Assembly (NCBI GenBank): GCA_017555465.1
Contig: JAFZGH010000182.1
Coordinates: 1-14,981, forward strand
From: Akkermansia sp.
GTDB taxonomy: Bacteria > Verrucomicrobiota > Verrucomicrobiia > Verrucomicrobiales > Akkermansiaceae
Reading direction: 5' to 3'
Length of the DNA stretch: 14,981 nucleotides
Below the pieces are notes generated by a model. It was not told where the DNA came from. It did no database searches and worked only from the letters and a program-made list of their open reading frames with translations. This document shows, piece after piece, positions 13,366 to 14,981 of the stretch. Numbering within the stretch: the first letter of the stretch is position 1; every line of letters begins with the position of its first letter. The translations under genes were made by a program, and so were the position numbers.

Positions 13366-14676
13366 ATGAATATTGCAATGGTAGGCACAGGTTACGTGGG
13401 ACTGGTGAGCGGAACCTGCTTTGCAGAAATGGGGAATATCGTCACATGCGTTGATGTGAATGAAGAAAAAATTCAGAATCTGCAGGAGGGAATTATGCCC
13501 ATCTATGAACCGGGACTCAAGGAAATGGTACTGCAGAATCAGGAGGACGGGCGTCTGAAGTTTTCCACAAGCCTGGCCGAATGTATAGATGATGTGGATG
13601 TCGTGTTTTCGGCTGTTGGTACCCCGCCGGATGAAGATGGCTCTGCCGACCTGCGCTATGTACTGGAGGTGGCTCGTGAGTTTGGCCGCCACATCAAGAA
13701 ATATACCCTGCTGATTACCAAAAGTACCGTCCCTGTGGGAACATGGGCAAAGGTAAAGAACGCGATTCAGGCAGAGCTGGACCAGCGCGGCGTGAGTGTG
13801 CCGTTCGGCGTGGCCAGCAATCCGGAATTCCTGAAGGAAGGAACGGCCATTGAAGATTTTATGCGTCCGGACCGCGTTATTGTCGGTGTGGAGGATGAGG
13901 ACGCTGCCAGATTGATGCGCCAGCTGTATCGCCCGTTTACAATGACAAGCGACCGTGTGCAGATTTGCGATATTCCCAGCGCAGAGATGATTAAATATGC
14001 CTCCAACAGCATGCTGGCAACCCGCATTTCCTTCATGAATGACATCGCCAACCTTTGCGAGTTGGTGGGCGCCAATGTGGATGCTGTGCGTCGTGGCATG
14101 GGGGCTGATGACCGCATCGGCAAAAAGTTCCTCTCTCCCGGCTGCGGGTATGGCGGCTCCTGCTTCCCGAAGGATGTGAAGGCTCTCATTCGCAGTGGGG
14201 CAGAGCTGGGCTATCACATGGGCATTCTGGAGGCTGTGGAGGCCGTGAATGAACGGCAGAAGACGATTCCCTTTGCCAAGCTGCAGGCAGCAATGCCGGA
14301 GCTGGCAGGCAAGCGTATCGCGGTGTGGGGCCTGGCATTCAAGCCGGGCACGGATGATATGCGCGAAGCTCCTTCTCTGGTGCTGATTGATTCGCTGCTG
14401 GCGCATGGTTGCGAAGTGCGCGCCTATGATCCGGTTGCCATGGATGAAGCCAGACGCCGACTGGGCGCAACCTCAATCACCTATTGCGATGAAATGTACG
14501 ATACCTGTATTGATGCTGATGCTCTCGTCATCGTGACGGACTGGAAACAATTCCGAGTGCCCAGCTGGGCCGTTTTGCGTAAGACGATGAAGAATCGCCT
14601 CATTATTGATGGTCGCAATCTGTACGATCCAGAGGAGGCTGCTCAGGAAGGCTTTGTATACAATCGGATAGGTTAA
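13366..14676 (+). CDS. ugd: UDP-glucose 6-dehydrogenase
   Basis: Oxidises UDP-glucose to UDP-glucuronate with two NAD+ per turn, supplying precursors for capsule, lipopolysaccharide or exopolysaccharide; cytoplasmic. 436 residues, normal for the bacterial enzyme. The N-terminal Rossmann domain has VGTGYVGL (6-13) and AVGTPPDEDGSADL. Then come KSTVPVGT, SNPEFLKEGTAIEDFMRPDR, and a central dimerisation helix (EMIKYASNSMLATRISFMND). The catalytic cysteine is Cys266 in GCGYGGSCFPKD. The C-terminal UDP-binding domain has WGLAFKPGTDDMREAPS. UDP-mannose or UDP-ManNAc dehydrogenases are related, but these motifs fit Ugd best. It has its own promoter and terminator, so it looks monocistronic. It is divergent from the cobalamin operon. 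Confidence 0.96.
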   Translation: MNIAMVGTGYVGLVSGTCFAEMGNIVTCVDVNEEKIQNLQEGIMPIYEPGLKEMVLQNQEDGRLKFSTSLAECIDDVDVVFSAVGTPPDEDGSADLRYVLEVAREFGRHIKKYTLLITKSTVPVGTWAKVKNAIQAELDQRGVSVPFGVASNPEFLKEGTAIEDFMRPDRVIVGVEDEDAARLMRQLYRPFTMTSDRVQICDIPSAEMIKYASNSMLATRISFMNDIANLCELVGANVDAVRRGMGADDRIGKKFLSPGCGYGGSCFPKDVKALIRSGAELGYHMGILEAVEAVNERQKTIPFAKLQAAMPELAGKRIAVWGLAFKPGTDDMREAPSLVLIDSLLAHGCEVRAYDPVAMDEARRRLGATSITYCDEMYDTCIDADALVIVTDWKQFRVPSWAVLRKTMKNRLIIDGRNLYDPEEAAQEGFVYNRIG

Positions 14677-14699
14677 TGACCAACCTAGTGATTATTTCT

Positions 14700-14734
14700 A
14701 CAGGCTGCTTCGAAAAAGGAGCAGCCTGTTTTTT
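14700..14734 (+). terminator. Rho-independent terminator after ugd
   Basis: ACAGGCTGCT (14700-14709) pairs perfectly with AGCAGCCTGT (14720-14729) around a 10-nt loop, followed by five or more T. It lies 23 nt after the ugd stop and isolates ugd from the GH35 gene. Confidence 0.92.
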
Positions 14735-14756
14735 GCTGGTAATGCAACTGAAATTG

Positions 14757-14765
14757 TGGTATATG
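14757..14765 (+). promoter_or_regulatory. Possible extended -10 promoter of the GH35 gene
   Basis: TGGTATATG holds TATATG (14760-14765) with an upstream TG. The predicted start at about 14772 is 1 nt before the ATG, again pointing to a leaderless transcript. No good -35 is seen. Confidence 0.35.
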
Positions 14766-14772
14766 GCAGGGC

Positions 14773-14981
14773 ATGAAAAGTGTTTTGCTGAGCCTGCTGA
14801 CCGCAGCGGCCCTGGTGGCCCAGGGCGGTGTAGATGCCATGAAGAATCTGCAGAAACCTGAAAGCGGTAAAGCGGCCGTTCTTTCGTTTGGAGGGGAAGG
14901 AGGACGTGAGTTCCTGTTGGATGGAGTGCCGTTCCAGATCCGTTCGGGCGAGATTCATCCGCAGCGTGTGCCTCGCGAGCA
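14773..14981 (+). CDS. GH35 beta-galactosidase, N-terminal part (cut by window end)
   Basis: The first 69 residues are present. MKSVLLSLLTAAALVAQGGVDA is a signal peptide, so the enzyme is exported. The following FLLDGVPFQIRSGEIHPQRVPRE is the opening beta-strand signature of glycoside hydrolase family 35 (usually LDGKPF.IRSGE.HPxRIPREYW). GH35 enzymes remove terminal beta-galactose; in Akkermansia such enzymes help trim mucin glycans, which I take from knowledge of the genus. The catalytic glutamates lie beyond the window. Start choice: ATG 14773 heads the signal peptide, with a weak AGGG just upstream. The gene follows the ugd terminator and needs its own promoter. Confidence 0.85.
   Translation, partial: MKSVLLSLLTAAALVAQGGVDAMKNLQKPESGKAAVLSFGGEGGREFLLDGVPFQIRSGEIHPQRVPRE

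Noticed and set aside
13333..14406. 357-codon open frame on the minus strand across ugd
   Set aside because: Shadow of ugd, whose motifs and catalytic Cys are intact on the plus strand.
14676..14861. 61-codon frame overlapping the ugd stop
   Set aside because: It runs through the ugd terminator hairpin and then in the wrong frame over the GH35 start.
1..14981. CRISPR array, insertion sequence, integrase or phage structural genes
   Set aside because: No short spaced repeats, no transposase or integrase motifs and no terminal inverted repeats were seen; the only long direct repeat is inside the lipoprotein gene.

Overview
The window looks like chromosomal DNA from a Gram-negative bacterium, most likely a Verrucomicrobiota of the Akkermansia type. 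This is an inference. It rests on the N-terminus of a secreted GH35 beta-galactosidase at the right edge, a TonB/outer-membrane receptor system, and start sites that mostly lack Shine-Dalgarno sequences. There is no sign of a prophage, insertion sequence, integron or CRISPR array, although a holin/endolysin-like gene pair may be a domesticated phage remnant.

Layout, left to right. (1) The last 12 codons of an unidentified gene, tRNA-Arg(CCU), and a perfect 12-bp hairpin that can terminate from both sides. (2) A minus-strand pair, sulP (SulP anion transporter with STAS domain) and mutY (adenine glycosylase), joined by an ATGA overlap. (3) On the plus strand, a lipoprotein built from two ~101-residue tandem repeats with a Pro/Ala tail, closed by a strong terminator. 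(4) A 74-residue single-span membrane protein coupled (TGATG) to an M15C-type peptidoglycan peptidase, convergent with a minus-strand ankyrin-repeat gene. (5) hemB (Mg-type porphobilinogen synthase) followed directly by a membrane-anchored EEP-family nuclease/phosphatase. (6) A minus-strand operon controlled by a cobalamin riboswitch: a BtuB-like TonB-dependent receptor, a family-5 solute-binding protein and a private TonB, joined by TAATG and ATGA overlaps. (7) ugd (UDP-glucose 6-dehydrogenase) with its own promoter and terminator. (8) The start of a GH35 beta-galactosidase, cut by the window edge.

Two points stand out. First, the riboswitch operon couples corrinoid control to a family-5 (oligopeptide/nickel type) binding protein rather than a BtuF-type protein, with its own TonB and no permease or ATPase; this may be an unusual corrinoid, cobalt or metallophore uptake unit. 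Second, predicted -10 boxes lie almost on top of the start codons of sulP, the ankyrin gene, hemB, the small membrane protein and the GH35 gene, giving predicted leaders of 0-4 nt. This suggests common leaderless transcription, and it decides several starts. The B12 operon is the exception, with a long structured leader.
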